Source: Lentisphaerota bacterium (lineage in GTDB: Bacteria > Verrucomicrobiota > Kiritimatiellia > UBA8416 > JAIOPI01). From it: a stretch of 64,000 nt of DNA. The notes under the pieces are model-generated. The model saw only the letters and a program-made list of their open reading frames with translations. It was not told the DNA's origin and did not search any database. Positions 47,600-57,011 of this stretch are shown here, in pieces. The position numbers were made by a program, and so were the translations under genes. Location of the stretch: assembly GCA_021413965.1 (NCBI GenBank), contig JAIOPI010000004.1, forward strand, positions 402,772-466,771, read 5' to 3'. Each line of letters begins with the position of its first letter. Position 1 is the stretch's first letter.

Positions 47600-48450
47600 C
47601 CGCGAATTCCCTTCAGCACCATCTGCGCCGCCACCACCAGCAACACCACCACAAAGGTCCGGCGCAGCACCTGCCCGTTCACGTGGGCGATCAGGCGTGC
47701 CCCCAGCGCCGCCCCGACAACCACCCCCACCGCAACCGGCGCGGCAATGAACGGCTGGATGTCCCCGCGGGCGAAATACAGCCCCGCGCTGGCGGCGGCC
47801 GTCACCCCCATCATGAAATTGCTCGTGGCGCTCGAAACCTTGATGGGCAGGCGCATCGCCAGGTCCATGGCCGGGACCTTCAGCGCCCCCGACCCGATGC
47901 CCAGCAACCCGCTGATGACACCGGCCAAGTACATCAAGGCCAACCCCACACGCGCCCGCACGACGCGATACGTGATCTCGCCATCAGTGGCCGGCTCGAA
48001 ATAGCTGCTGTGCAAGCGCAGGAAATCCGCCCACGGCGCCCGGCGCGGCCCGCCGGTCCCCGTCTCACGCCGCCGCAGCATCATCAGCCCCGAGTACCCC
48101 ATGACCACGCCGAACACCAGGTGCAGCCAGCGGCCGTGCAAATGCCCCGCCAGGTACCCGCCGCTGACCGCCCCCAAAGTCGTCGCCACTTCCAACGCCA
48201 TGGCAACCCGCAAATTGGTCATGCCGCGGCGCAGGTACACCGCCGCCGCCCCGCTCGAGGTCGCAATGACCGCCACAATGGACGCGCCAATGGCGTAGCG
48301 GATGTCAATGCCCAGGCCCAGCGTCAGCGCCGGAATCACAATGATCCCGCCGCCCAGCCCAAGCAGGGAGCCGAATGTGCCGGCCACCACCGACACGAAA
48401 AAACACAGCACGATGAACAGCAGAGGTGTCACAAATTCCGCTTTACCCAA
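47596..48450 (-). CDS. TauE/SafE-family anion exporter
   Basis: A 284-residue permease with about eight membrane helices. SLLGLGGGIIVIPALTLGLGID near the N-terminus and ISGLLGIGSGALKVPAMDLAMRLPIKVSSATSNFMMGVTA in the second half are the two related TauE signature repeats. Family members export sulfite, sulfoacetate or similar organosulfur anions; a link with the sulfatase at 20.7 kb is possible but speculative. Co-transcribed with the DUF1634 gene. Confidence 0.9.
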   Translation of the reverse strand: MGKAEFVTPLLFIVLCFFVSVVAGTFGSLLGLGGGIIVIPALTLGLGIDIRYAIGASIVAVIATSSGAAAVYLRRGMTNLRVAMALEVATTLGAVSGGYLAGHLHGRWLHLVFGVVMGYSGLMMLRRRETGTGGPRRAPWADFLRLHSSYFEPATDGEITYRVVRARVGLALMYLAGVISGLLGIGSGALKVPAMDLAMRLPIKVSSATSNFMMGVTAAASAGLYFARGDIQPFIAAPVAVGVVVGAALGARLIAHVNGQVLRRTFVVVLLVVAAQMVLKGIRG

Positions 48451-48513
48451 TCTGAATCAAGGGGTTTACCGCGCCTCTGACCCGCTGCAAAGACAAAAAG
48501 CCCCGCCCCAAAA

Positions 48514-48545
48514 GTGGAGCGGCGTGCCTTCTCACGCCGGCCGCC
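48514..48545. repeat. Palindromic hairpin element
   Basis: CGGCGTG (48520-48526) pairs with CACGCCG (48533-48539), with outer GTGG/CCAC arms. It lies in the 230-base gap between TauE and the OPA transporter, which holds no gene; a terminator or REP-like element is likely. Confidence 0.45.
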
Positions 48546-48636
48546 ACACCGACGAAGACGCCGAACCGATTTCAACGGATTTCGACGCTTGTCGTTAAGC
48601 CCGTAAGGGCTGTTCCTGCTCTTTCAACGGCCTGCA

Positions 48637-48665
48637 AGGTGGGGCGAGGCGTCCCGCCGAGCCGC
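48637..48665. repeat. Dispersed GC-rich repeat copy
   Basis: Identical over 29 bases to the copy at 38111-38139 (AGGTGGGGCGAGGCGTCCCG and onward). Located just after the stop of the OPA-family transporter gene, in the same gap as the hairpin at 48514. Confidence 0.75.
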
Positions 48666-48678
48666 CTCCGCCCTCCCC

Positions 48679-50226
48679 CTACTCGATCGCCAGCTCCGGC
48701 TGCCGCGGGCTCTCGACGCGCGCGATGTAGCGCTTTGTCGCCGCCGGCAACTCGTGCCAGATGCGGATCGACAACACCATCCCCAGCAACGCAAACGGCG
48801 CCAGGAACAGCGGCCACCACAGCCAGCTGCGCCCCGCCAGATCATGCACGTTGAAGGAGATCTGCCCCGCCGCCGTCGCCGCCGTCACCACATGCTCCTT
48901 CGGCGTCAGGAACCCGATGCCGAACGACTGGATGCTGCTGCCCAGGTAGACGAACCCGTCCACGATGCCCGAGCACGTCGCCGTCGCCTTGCGCCCGCCA
49001 AAATCCGCCGCCGCCGTGCCTGACATCAACGAATGCACCCCGATCACCGCCATCGTGATCAGCAGCGCCGACAGGGCAATCGTGAACGGCGAGGAGAACA
49101 GGTACAGCGCCATCGTGACGCACAGGATGAACATGAAGCCCGCCAGGATCGCCGCCGGCGGACCGCGCCGCGATCGGAAAACCTTGTCGGATAGCAACCC
49201 GCCCGTGAACCCCCCGACGATGCCGAAGACGCACAGCCACAGCCCCCAGTGGTTGTCGAATATCTCCGCGCCCGGCTGCTTGAGCTCGTGCGCAAAAATG
49301 CTGTACCACTGCATGACCCCGTTGCGAAGCACGCCCGAACACATCTCGACCACCGCAATCAGCAGCATCACCGGGCTCCGGAAGACCTTGCCCAGCAACT
49401 GCCGCGGCGTCAGGTCCACGTGCATCTCGCCGGACGAGGCGTCATGCGTGTCGAAGTGCGGAAAGTTCGCCTCCTCCGGCGTGTCGCGAATGAGCCACGC
49501 ATCCATCGCCGCCCAGAACACGAGGATGGCCGCCGGTATGAAGAAGACCGCCCAGGTCGCGTCGACCGCCTGCCCCTCGAGCGCAAACACCCGCTGCAGC
49601 ACCCCCTGCAGCCACCCCGCCCCCGCCGTGGCGCTGGCCTTCGTCATGTCGACGATGGCCTTGCTCCAGTCGAAGGCGAAATACACGCCAAAGGAAATGA
49701 GCGTGCCAAAGATCGCACCGAACACGCCCCGCTCGCGCACGTGAAACCAGTACGCCTTGACCTTGATGATCGAAACCGCGCCGTAGCTCTGAAAATACAT
49801 GTTGAGCCCGTACACGATCGAGTAGGCCAGCGTCAGCTTGATCGGCATCCGGCCCGTGAGCGCCAGGAACGTCAGCACGCCCATCATGACGTTGGCCGTC
49901 GCCGCCCCGAGCGCGGCAATGATGATGCCCCGCTTGCCGCCAATCCGGTCCACCAGCGGCCCGTTGAACAGAAACGACAGCGCGTAGACAATCGTCCCCG
50001 TGCCAAAGATGATGCCAAAATCCTCCTTTGTCATCAGCGTGCCCAGCGCATTCTTCGACACGTTGAGGTTGTAGCGCCCCATGTAGAGGAACGCGTAGGT
50101 CATCCCCAGCGGGAACCAGTTGATGAAGCGCCGCACCATGAACCAGCGCCCGTGCTTCAACGGATTGTTGTAGAAGTACAGGCCGATCACGACGGCCAGA
50201 CAAAGTCCCACCAGCAACAGGTCCAT
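48679..50226 (-). CDS. OPA-family MFS transporter (GlpT/UhpT-like)
   Basis: 515 residues with about twelve membrane helices. The organophosphate:phosphate antiporter hallmarks are LGMTYAFLYMGRYNLNVSKNALG (Arg in GRYN, as in GlpT), GFTGGLLSDKVF in the second half and PLVDRIGGKRG after helix 3. Substrate probably a phosphorylated sugar or glycerol phosphate. GGAGGAA upstream of ATG 50226 fixes the start. Divergent from the secreted LTD-domain gene, with a 209-base promoter gap between them. Confidence 0.9.
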   Translation of the reverse strand: MDLLLVGLCLAVVIGLYFYNNPLKHGRWFMVRRFINWFPLGMTYAFLYMGRYNLNVSKNALGTLMTKEDFGIIFGTGTIVYALSFLFNGPLVDRIGGKRGIIIAALGAATANVMMGVLTFLALTGRMPIKLTLAYSIVYGLNMYFQSYGAVSIIKVKAYWFHVRERGVFGAIFGTLISFGVYFAFDWSKAIVDMTKASATAGAGWLQGVLQRVFALEGQAVDATWAVFFIPAAILVFWAAMDAWLIRDTPEEANFPHFDTHDASSGEMHVDLTPRQLLGKVFRSPVMLLIAVVEMCSGVLRNGVMQWYSIFAHELKQPGAEIFDNHWGLWLCVFGIVGGFTGGLLSDKVFRSRRGPPAAILAGFMFILCVTMALYLFSSPFTIALSALLITMAVIGVHSLMSGTAAADFGGRKATATCSGIVDGFVYLGSSIQSFGIGFLTPKEHVVTAATAAGQISFNVHDLAGRSWLWWPLFLAPFALLGMVLSIRIWHELPAATKRYIARVESPRQPELAIE

Positions 50227-50435
50227 GCGTTCCTCCGATTGCAGTTCGATCGCCCCAAGTGTACGCCGCTTCGCCCAACCGGCAAAGCCTCCGGAACGTG
50301 TCATCCTATAGCGGGTCGGGACACGTTTGACCACTCGCCAGCCTCCAACGCGCTTGATCTGGCAGGAGGTTGCAGGTACGCTGACCCGCGCTACGGAGAC
50401 GCGCTTCTGCGGGTTCTGTGGGGGGAATTAAGACC

Positions 50436-52766
50436 ATGCGTTCAAAGCCACTGTGCCGTCGATCCGAACATAGCCGCCCGTCTCCCCGCCAGGGAATGGC
50501 CGCACTCGCCCTGGCCACCAGCCTGCTGACGGCCATCGCCGCCCGCGCCGACTATACGCTCGACTTCGAGGACGGCACCAAGGGCACCTACGCGGCCGCC
50601 GATCGCACCCTGAATGGCGTCAGCTGGAACCTCGCCGAAATGGTCATCGGGACCACCACCAATGACAAGAAGAACGGCCTCAAGGCCGGCAAGTTCCAGC
50701 ACGACACCAATGCCAACGCCCTCGTGGCCCTGACCATGAACGCGCCCAGGACCAATGGCATTGGCACCGTCACGCTGCTCTACGCCCGCTACGGCACCGA
50801 GGTCAACACCCCCACCCTCGCCCTCGAATGGGCGCCCGGGCTCACCACCAACTGGACCCAGGCCGGCAGCGCCTTCAGCTCCAGCGGCGTCGATCAACTC
50901 ACCAACTTCACCGCCACCATCAACCAACCCGGCTCCGTCCGCATCCGTATCCGATCCGTCTCCGGCACCACCGCCGGCACCAATGACAAGCACGTCAACG
51001 TCGATGACATCACCATGACCGACTACGTCGTCCCCAATCAGCCCCCGGCGCTCAATGCCCCCGCCGACATCTCCGGCGCCGAGTCCAATGCCCTGGAGTT
51101 TCTCGTCAGCGCCGGCGACCCCGACGGCACCGACGACGTCACCCTCTGGGCCACCGGCGTCCCCAGCGGGGCCATCTTCGCCCCCACCACCGCCACCGCC
51201 GTCGTCTCCAATGTCTTTGTCTGGACCTCCGCCTCGCCCACCGGCACCTACGCCGTGACCTTCTACGCCGCCGACAAGGACGGCACCAACAGCCAGGTCA
51301 CCACCGTCAACGTCGAAGGCTTTGTCGGACCTGCCTACGAGTTGATCATCTCCGAATATGGCGAAGGCAGCTCCTACAATAAGTACATAGAAATCTTGAA
51401 CGCTACCGGAGAGGACGTGGATCTGGCTCCGTATTCCCTGCGGCGAAACACCAGCAGTACCAACACGTTCCAGTACTCCCTGGCACTCAGTGGGACGCTC
51501 GCCCACAACCGCACCTACGTCGTCGTCAACAACCGCGCCAATCCTGCGCTATTGGCTAAAGCCAACTTGGTCACCTCCTCGCTCGCCGTCGGCTTCGCTG
51601 GCAACGGAGCCGTGGCCTTGTTCAAGAATGAAGCGCCGCTCGACCTCTTGGGTTTTGTCGGCACCAACGCCAACTGGGGTGATAACGTCACCCTTATCCG
51701 CAAGCCGTCCGTGGTCGCGCCCGTTGCCGTCTATGACACCAACCAGTGGGATGAACTACCCCAGGACTCCTGGACCAACGTCGGCTTCCACACCATGGAC
51801 GGCCTCCCGCCTCAAACCGGATTTCCGCCCGTGCTGAATCCCGTCGCCGCCAAGGTCGCCACGCTCGGCCAGACGGTCCAGTTTGACGTCACCGCGGCTG
51901 ACCCCGTCGATGGTGACGTCATCACGCTGTCCGCCACCGAACTCCCCGCGGGCGCGACGTTCCCGACGGTCACCAACGCGGCCTCCGTGACCGGCACCTT
52001 CAACTGGGTCGGCGTCTCGCCTTCCGGCGTCCACACCTCGCGCTTTACCGCCGTGGACGCGGACGGCACCAACACGCTCGCCGTCACCATTACGGTGACG
52101 CCGCCAATCATCTCGAACCAGTCGGTCGTCGTTCACTTCAACGAAATCCGCTTTGATGACCTCGGCACCGATGACGCCGAATTCATCGAACTGGTCGCCC
52201 CGGCAGGCACCAATCTGGAATCCTGCGTCCTCGTCCATCACAACGGCACCGCCGGCCTGACCCCCATCTGGACCTTCACCTTCCCCAGCACCGTCGTGCC
52301 CGATGATGGCATCCTCGACACCAACGGCGCCGCGCTCGGCTTCATCGTCATCGCCCTCACCAACAGCGCCGTGACCAACACGGACTTCCTCCTGTCGGGC
52401 GCCATGCAAAATGGGCCGGATGGCCTCGTGCTCTACGATCCCGCCAGCAACGTGCTCGACGCCGTGGCGTGGAGCCCCTCCGGCACCAACGACCTCGGCG
52501 ATTTGCTGTCCGCCGACCCCGGGCCATTCTTCATCACTCGCGACGGCGATCCGAACGCGCCCAACTACTTGCACGTCCTCCCCGTCTTCGCCGCCAGCGA
52601 CGACAGCGTCCAGGCCCCCAACAACATCCGCGGCGACACGGGCGAAAACTGGGTCAAGGATTTGGCGACGCCGGGAGCCATCAACCTCGGTCAGACGTCC
52701 GGCGCGCTTGAATTGGAGGCCCTGCCGCCAAGCCTCCCGACAGGCGCACTCCTGCTCGTGCGATAA
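50436..52766 (+). CDS. Secreted lamin-tail-domain protein
   Basis: 776 residues, exported by the signal MAALALATSLLTAIAARA. Beta-sandwich modules follow: a jelly-roll start (YTLDFEDGTKGTYAA), cadherin/Ig-like PPALNAPADISGAESNALEFLVSAGDPDGTDDVTL, a lamin-tail domain (LIISEYGEGSSYNKYIEILNATGEDVDL, about 300-420), a second Ig-like part, and a second lamin-tail part (VVHFNEIRFDDLGTDDAEFIELVAPAG, about 563-680). It ends PTGALLLVR, the short C-terminal motif shared with other secreted proteins here. A GGGGGGA tract ten bases before ATG 50436 may be the ribosome site. Function unknown; likely surface or matrix. Confidence 0.8.
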   Translation: MRSKPLCRRSEHSRPSPRQGMAALALATSLLTAIAARADYTLDFEDGTKGTYAAADRTLNGVSWNLAEMVIGTTTNDKKNGLKAGKFQHDTNANALVALTMNAPRTNGIGTVTLLYARYGTEVNTPTLALEWAPGLTTNWTQAGSAFSSSGVDQLTNFTATINQPGSVRIRIRSVSGTTAGTNDKHVNVDDITMTDYVVPNQPPALNAPADISGAESNALEFLVSAGDPDGTDDVTLWATGVPSGAIFAPTTATAVVSNVFVWTSASPTGTYAVTFYAADKDGTNSQVTTVNVEGFVGPAYELIISEYGEGSSYNKYIEILNATGEDVDLAPYSLRRNTSSTNTFQYSLALSGTLAHNRTYVVVNNRANPALLAKANLVTSSLAVGFAGNGAVALFKNEAPLDLLGFVGTNANWGDNVTLIRKPSVVAPVAVYDTNQWDELPQDSWTNVGFHTMDGLPPQTGFPPVLNPVAAKVATLGQTVQFDVTAADPVDGDVITLSATELPAGATFPTVTNAASVTGTFNWVGVSPSGVHTSRFTAVDADGTNTLAVTITVTPPIISNQSVVVHFNEIRFDDLGTDDAEFIELVAPAGTNLESCVLVHHNGTAGLTPIWTFTFPSTVVPDDGILDTNGAALGFIVIALTNSAVTNTDFLLSGAMQNGPDGLVLYDPASNVLDAVAWSPSGTNDLGDLLSADPGPFFITRDGDPNAPNYLHVLPVFAASDDSVQAPNNIRGDTGENWVKDLATPGAINLGQTSGALELEALPPSLPTGALLLVR

Positions 52767-52816
52767 TCGTCAGGCAGCGGGACCAGCCCCAGGCTGAGTC
52801 ATGCGATCCCCTGGAG

Positions 52817-52833
52817 ACGGCGGTCCCCGCCGT
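52817..52833. terminator. Hairpin between convergent genes
   Basis: ACGGCGG (52817-52823) and CCGCCGT (52827-52833) form a seven-base stem between the convergent lamin-tail and EEP genes. No T-run on either side. Confidence 0.4.
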
Positions 52834-52883
52834 TCGTCCCGATCAGGCGCACCGGATTCAATCCGTCGCGGTGCGTCGCCCGG

Positions 52884-53996
52884 TCACGGGCGCAGCACCA
52901 ACTGAACCCGCACGGGGAAGTGGTCGGAGTACCCCTCGATCCGCTCGACAGGCGCACCGGCGCGCGTCGGCCCCACCCGCCTGAACGGCAGGGGACGGCC
53001 ACCATCGCCCACCATCTTCGGCGGGCGCACAACGGCGTAGGATTTCAGATCGACCGCCCACGCCGAACGGGTGGGACGTGGATCGACCAGCACGCGGCTC
53101 ACACTCATGCTGTCAAAGGACAGCCAGGCCTGGTCTCCCGGGAAATAGATGCTGCCGCGATCCCTGCGCGGCAGCAATCCGTGGAGATTGTACAAGGTCG
53201 CGCCATTGGGCTGGCGCCGGACCTCCTTGAGGTCCAGGATGCTGCGCAACCCCTCGCGCAAGGCCGGCCCGTCGCAGTTGTCATTGAAATCCCCCAGCAC
53301 GACGACGGCCAGATCCGGATCCTCCTCCACCAGGCGGTCCAGTTCGCGGCGCAATGCCTCCGCCTCCTGCAGGCGCAACCGGTCGCACAACTCTGGCGCC
53401 CCGCGGCGGGATTTCCAGTGATTCACCACCACCGTCAGCGGGCACCCCGCCTCCTCAAAGCGCGCCATCAGGATTTCACGCTGCAGGGGGATCGTCGTCA
53501 GCCAGCGGTTCGTCACCGGCGCCAACCGCGACAAGAGCGCCACGTCGATCCCCCGGTGGTCCGGTCCTTCGCGGTGGATGATGAAGGGAAAGGACTGGCC
53601 ATGCTCATCGCGCAGCATGGCGGCCAGATCTTCAAGCACACGCCGGTTCTCGATTTCCTCCAGCCCGATGACATCCGCCTTCAGGGACGCCAGGACCTCG
53701 GCCAGATGCGTGAGCTTGTGCCGATACAGGCCCTCCGTCCAGCGCTCGGCACCACCAGGCGTGTAGGAATCATCGCCCTCGTTGTTGGGGTCGTCCTGCG
53801 TATCAAAGAGATTCTCGGCATTCCACTGCACGATGGTGAGGGTAGCAGGTGGGGGGGCGACAGGCGCGGACGCACCGCCAGACCAGCCCGTGGACGCACA
53901 CGCCAGGGCCGCACAAACGCCAGCGAACAGCCAGGTCGACCACCGGAGACCTGACAAGCATCCGCGGGTGAACCGTCTACTCGATTGCAGATCCAT
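52884..53996 (-). CDS. Secreted endonuclease/exonuclease/phosphatase-family protein
   Basis: About 370 residues with an N-terminal signal (LRWSTWLFAGVCAALACAS) followed by an EEP fold: IVQWNAENLFDT, VIGLEEIENR (metal Glu), HRGIDVALLSR, VNHWKSRRG, VVVLGDFNDNCDG (Asp/Asn pair) and EGYSDHFPVRVQL (catalytic Asp-His). This is the complete set for a Mg-dependent phosphodiesterase/nuclease; an extracellular DNase or lipid phosphodiesterase is likely. Start uncertain: 53996 has GAGGGG seven bases upstream; ATGs at 54002 and 54011 are alternatives. Confidence 0.87.
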   Translation of the reverse strand: MDLQSSRRFTRGCLSGLRWSTWLFAGVCAALACASTGWSGGASAPVAPPPATLTIVQWNAENLFDTQDDPNNEGDDSYTPGGAERWTEGLYRHKLTHLAEVLASLKADVIGLEEIENRRVLEDLAAMLRDEHGQSFPFIIHREGPDHRGIDVALLSRLAPVTNRWLTTIPLQREILMARFEEAGCPLTVVVNHWKSRRGAPELCDRLRLQEAEALRRELDRLVEEDPDLAVVVLGDFNDNCDGPALREGLRSILDLKEVRRQPNGATLYNLHGLLPRRDRGSIYFPGDQAWLSFDSMSVSRVLVDPRPTRSAWAVDLKSYAVVRPPKMVGDGGRPLPFRRVGPTRAGAPVERIEGYSDHFPVRVQLVLRP

Positions 53997-54161
53997 CGCC
54001 ATGCCCCTCATCCCTTCGCACCAAAACCCGCCCGCAACCTACAAGCGTCCACTGACGTTGACAAGCTCGGGAAGCCCGATAGACAATGCCCCATCGCGGC
54101 TGCACGTGGGACAGGATAGCATGCGAGTCGCGATTTCGTGATTCATTCGGATCGACAACTC

Positions 54162-55190
54162 ATGCGCACACCGCCCGATACTCCCGCTCCCGCCCCCACG
54201 CGCCTCGCGCGCGGTCTCGCCCGGCTTGCGCTCGCGATCGGCGTAACCTGCGCCCTCGCCGTCGCGGTGGAATTCGCCCTGCGGCCATTCCGGCCCGGGT
54301 GGGCCCCCGTTCACCAGGACCGCCTCCTGTGGCGCCACGACCCGCTGCTCGGATGGGCGAACGCACCCAACCACACCGGACGACTCCACGGCCCGGAATT
54401 CTCCGTGGACGTACGCACCAATGCACGCGGGCTGCGCGACCGGGACTTTCCAGACCTGCCCGCCCCCGGGCGCAAGCGGCTGCTCGTGATCGGTGACTCT
54501 TTCGCCTGGGGCATGGGCGTCGATGCCGACGCGCGCTTCAGTGCCCTCCTGGCGGAGCGTCACCCGCAGTGGGACATCATCAACGCCGGATGCAGCGGCT
54601 ATGGCACGGACCAGGAACTGCTCTACCTCCGGCGCGACGGCCTGGCCTTGCGGCCGGATGTCGTGCTGCTCCTGTTCTCCGCCAACGACTTTGGCAACAA
54701 CGTGGCCCCGGCCGCCTACACGTACTTCAAACCCTATTTCGATCTGGTCGACGAAGATCTGATCCTGCGCCAGGTGCCCGTGCCGCCCCCCACGCGGGCC
54801 ATGCGCCTCGAACGGTTCCTGCTCGGCCACACGTACGTGTGGGGCAGACTCTACGCCCGGCTGGGGCTCGCCCACGGCAACGACGGCGGCCTCGGCGACT
54901 TCCACTACACCGGCCGCCTGACGTTTCGAGAGATCAAGGAAATCATCGCCACCACGCGCACCGCCGGCGCCACGCCCGTGCTCGTCACCACGCCACTTCC
55001 ACCCGTGGTTGACGATCTGTTCCGCCGATTTGCCGCCGACTTCAACGTCCCCTGCGTGCCGCTCAGTCAAGCCTTCGCCCGCACGGCCGGCCCTCTGGAG
55101 TTTGCGCACGACCCGCACTGGAATCCCGCCGGCCATCAAGTCGCCGCCGACGCCATCGACGCCACCCTCGCCGCCGCGCGTGTCTGGTGA
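54162..55190 (+). CDS. Membrane-anchored SGNH/GDSL hydrolase
   Basis: 342 residues: an N-terminal signal anchor (LARLALAIGVTCALAVAVEFAL), then block I LLVIGDSFAWGMGVDADARF (Ser of GDS, about 112), Gly in INAGCSGYGTDQEL, Asn in VLLLFSANDFGNN (about 178) and the catalytic Asp-His in HDPHWNPAGH. This complete SGNH set resembles acyltransferase/esterase members acting on polysaccharide acetyl groups (AlgX/AlgJ-like). A GTG at 54138 in frame could be the start, but 54162 is the first ATG. Confidence 0.85.
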   Translation: MRTPPDTPAPAPTRLARGLARLALAIGVTCALAVAVEFALRPFRPGWAPVHQDRLLWRHDPLLGWANAPNHTGRLHGPEFSVDVRTNARGLRDRDFPDLPAPGRKRLLVIGDSFAWGMGVDADARFSALLAERHPQWDIINAGCSGYGTDQELLYLRRDGLALRPDVVLLLFSANDFGNNVAPAAYTYFKPYFDLVDEDLILRQVPVPPPTRAMRLERFLLGHTYVWGRLYARLGLAHGNDGGLGDFHYTGRLTFREIKEIIATTRTAGATPVLVTTPLPPVVDDLFRRFAADFNVPCVPLSQAFARTAGPLEFAHDPHWNPAGHQVAADAIDATLAAARVW

Positions 55191-55226
55191 CCGGGCAGGA
55201 CACCAGCCGATTGGCGAACCCGCAGG

Positions 55227-55853
55227 CTAGCGCGCCACGTACACGACGTACTTCTCCGTGAAGCACGGTTCTGGAAACAGTGACTCCACACTCACCAGCT
55301 CCGGCTCCAATCCGCTCTCCGCGATCTCCGCCTTCAGATCGCCCCCCTTCAAGCAGATCAGGCCGTTGGCGAAATCCTCCTCCTGCACGCCGGGGCGCAG
55401 GACGGGCCGCGTCCAAGCCCACAGCTCGCCCAACGGCGCCACCGCCCGCGCCACGGCGCAATCGAATACATGCCCGCGCAGCGCCTCCATCCGGCCGTGC
55501 ACGGGCGTTACGTTCTTCAGCCCGAGCGCCTCGATCACCGCCTTCACCACCGTGATCTTCTTGGCGATGCTCTCCACCAGCCAGAACTGCACCTCCGGAC
55601 ATGCAATGGCCAGCGGGATGCCCGGAAAGCCGCCCCCGGTGCCGACATCAACCACCCGCGCCCCCGCGGCGAAGGGCGCCACCGCCGCGATCGCCAGCGA
55701 ATGCAGCACATGCTTCTCGTACAGAAAATCGATGTCCTTGCGGGAGATCACGTTGATCCGCGCGTTCCATTCGCGGTAAACCGCGTCCAGCGCACGAAAC
55801 TGGCCAAGCTGCTGCTCGCTCAGCTCGGCAAAATACTTCGCGATGATATCCAT
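55227..55853 (-). CDS. rsmG: 16S rRNA (guanine-N7) methyltransferase
   Basis: 208 residues of the RsmG/GidB family, which methylates G527 of 16S rRNA using S-adenosylmethionine. Motif I is RVVDVGTGGGFPGIPLAIA; YREWNARINVISRKDIDFLYEKHVLHSLAI precedes it, as is typical; VARAVAPLGELWAWTRPVL and ICLKGGDLKAEI follow. AAGGGAG before ATG 55853 confirms the start. Elsewhere rsmG often sits near the chromosomal origin; nothing here indicates that. Confidence 0.94.
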   Translation of the reverse strand: MDIIAKYFAELSEQQLGQFRALDAVYREWNARINVISRKDIDFLYEKHVLHSLAIAAVAPFAAGARVVDVGTGGGFPGIPLAIACPEVQFWLVESIAKKITVVKAVIEALGLKNVTPVHGRMEALRGHVFDCAVARAVAPLGELWAWTRPVLRPGVQEEDFANGLICLKGGDLKAEIAESGLEPELVSVESLFPEPCFTEKYVVYVAR

Positions 55854-56004
55854 GCCACTCCCTTGATCCGGCAACCCGCGCGGCCAGACACTCTAGGCGG
55901 GGCCATCCCCCATGGCAAGCCCGCCAAAGTCCCCGCCACATCCGGGTCCTTAAATTGACCTGCATCTCCTTCGGGTGTAGGCTTGCCGTGCCAGGGGAAT
56001 CATC

Positions 56005-56766
56005 GTGCGCAACAACCTACAGCGGACCTACTGGCGCAGACTCGCGCTGGCGGCCGCCGCCGCCGGCTTGGCCAGCCTGACTTGTGCGCAAACACCGCCC
56101 CGCGTTGCCCTCGGCGAACAGCTCCTTCACCCCGTCGCCGATACCTGGGTGGATGGCGATGGCGGCAACAGCCGGCAAACCGTCAACTTCGGCAGCCAGG
56201 CCACCATGCATGTCTACGGCGACAATGACGGCCCCGCCATTCGCCTGAGCGCCATCAGCGACATGCTCCTGCGCTTCGATCTGTCATCGCTTCCCGCGGG
56301 GTCGACCATCACCAACGCCACCCTGCGACTGTACTGGCTCAACGACGGCAGGAGCTCGCTGACCCTCGCGCGAACCGTCTACGTGCTGGGGGCGCTGAAG
56401 TCCTGGACGGAAGGAAATTCGAGCGCCGGGTCCGGCGCCACGTTCAACACCTGCAACGGCGTCACGCCCTGGGACGGCGGGAACATCAACATATCGGCGT
56501 CGAACTATGACACGTCGCCCGCCGCGTCCCGCAGCCTCCCGCACGATGTGTCCGTGGCGAACACCTATCTCACGTTCACGATCACGTCGCTGGCCGCCGC
56601 CTGGCACAGCGGCGGGCGCACGAATCAGGGCCTGGTGGTCACCTGCAAGGGCTGGGTCGAATACGACGTCCAATCCCGCGAAGGCCTCTTCCCGCCGGAG
56701 CTCATCATCCAATACGCCCCGCCCCCGCCGCCCCCACCCCACGGCCTGATCGTGCTCGTGCGCTAG
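56005..56766 (+). CDS. Secreted DNRLRE-domain (CBM96-like) protein
   Basis: 253 residues, exported ([17 protein letters not shown]). The mature part is a DNRLRE domain: [77 protein letters not shown]. Such domains are carbohydrate-binding jelly rolls. A poly-Pro stretch precedes the end PHGLIVLVR, matching the C-terminal motif of other secreted proteins here. Starts at GTG 56005 after an AGGGGA site. The gene is the last chromosomal one before the island border region. Confidence 0.85.
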   Translation: MRNNLQRTYWRRLALAAAAAGLASLTCAQTPPRVALGEQLLHPVADTWVDGDGGNSRQTVNFGSQATMHVYGDNDGPAIRLSAISDMLLRFDLSSLPAGSTITNATLRLYWLNDGRSSLTLARTVYVLGALKSWTEGNSSAGSGATFNTCNGVTPWDGGNINISASNYDTSPAASRSLPHDVSVANTYLTFTITSLAAAWHSGGRTNQGLVVTCKGWVEYDVQSREGLFPPELIIQYAPPPPPPPHGLIVLVR

Positions 56767-56984
56767 TGATCTCGTTGAGTCCATCGACAAGGTGGGCATC
56801 TCAGCGATCGCCTTGACGTGCTTGGCGTTGCTCGTGAGAGAGCAAGGTTGGTCTCGGCTGCGGTAGCCGCAATGATGGCGCCCCAAGCTCGAAGGCCATG
56901 TGACATTCCGAATTGCTCCATGTAGACCGCTGCCCGATGTCCGATGTTCTCCGTCAGGGGCAAGGGCTTGGCGGGGGTGAACAC
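56767..56984 (-). pseudogene. Frameshifted remnant of a VapC-type PIN-domain toxin
   Basis: The minus strand reads [20 protein letters not shown], then [19 protein letters not shown], which is the C-terminal half of a PIN-domain RNase (usual HGL..DALIAATA.E). One base seems to be missing near 56832-56838; in the next frame the expected continuation [20 protein letters not shown] follows. The usual active-site Asp in DALIAAT is Gly here. N-terminal half absent. It lies beside the broken tRNA-Tyr, and no antitoxin gene was seen. Confidence 0.6.
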
Positions 56985-57011
56985 AGCGCGACGCAGCCAG
57001 GGAATTCAAAG

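Noticed and set aside
20527..48665. GC-rich repeats considered as a CRISPR array
   Set aside because: Copies are far apart, not regularly spaced, and there are no cas genes.
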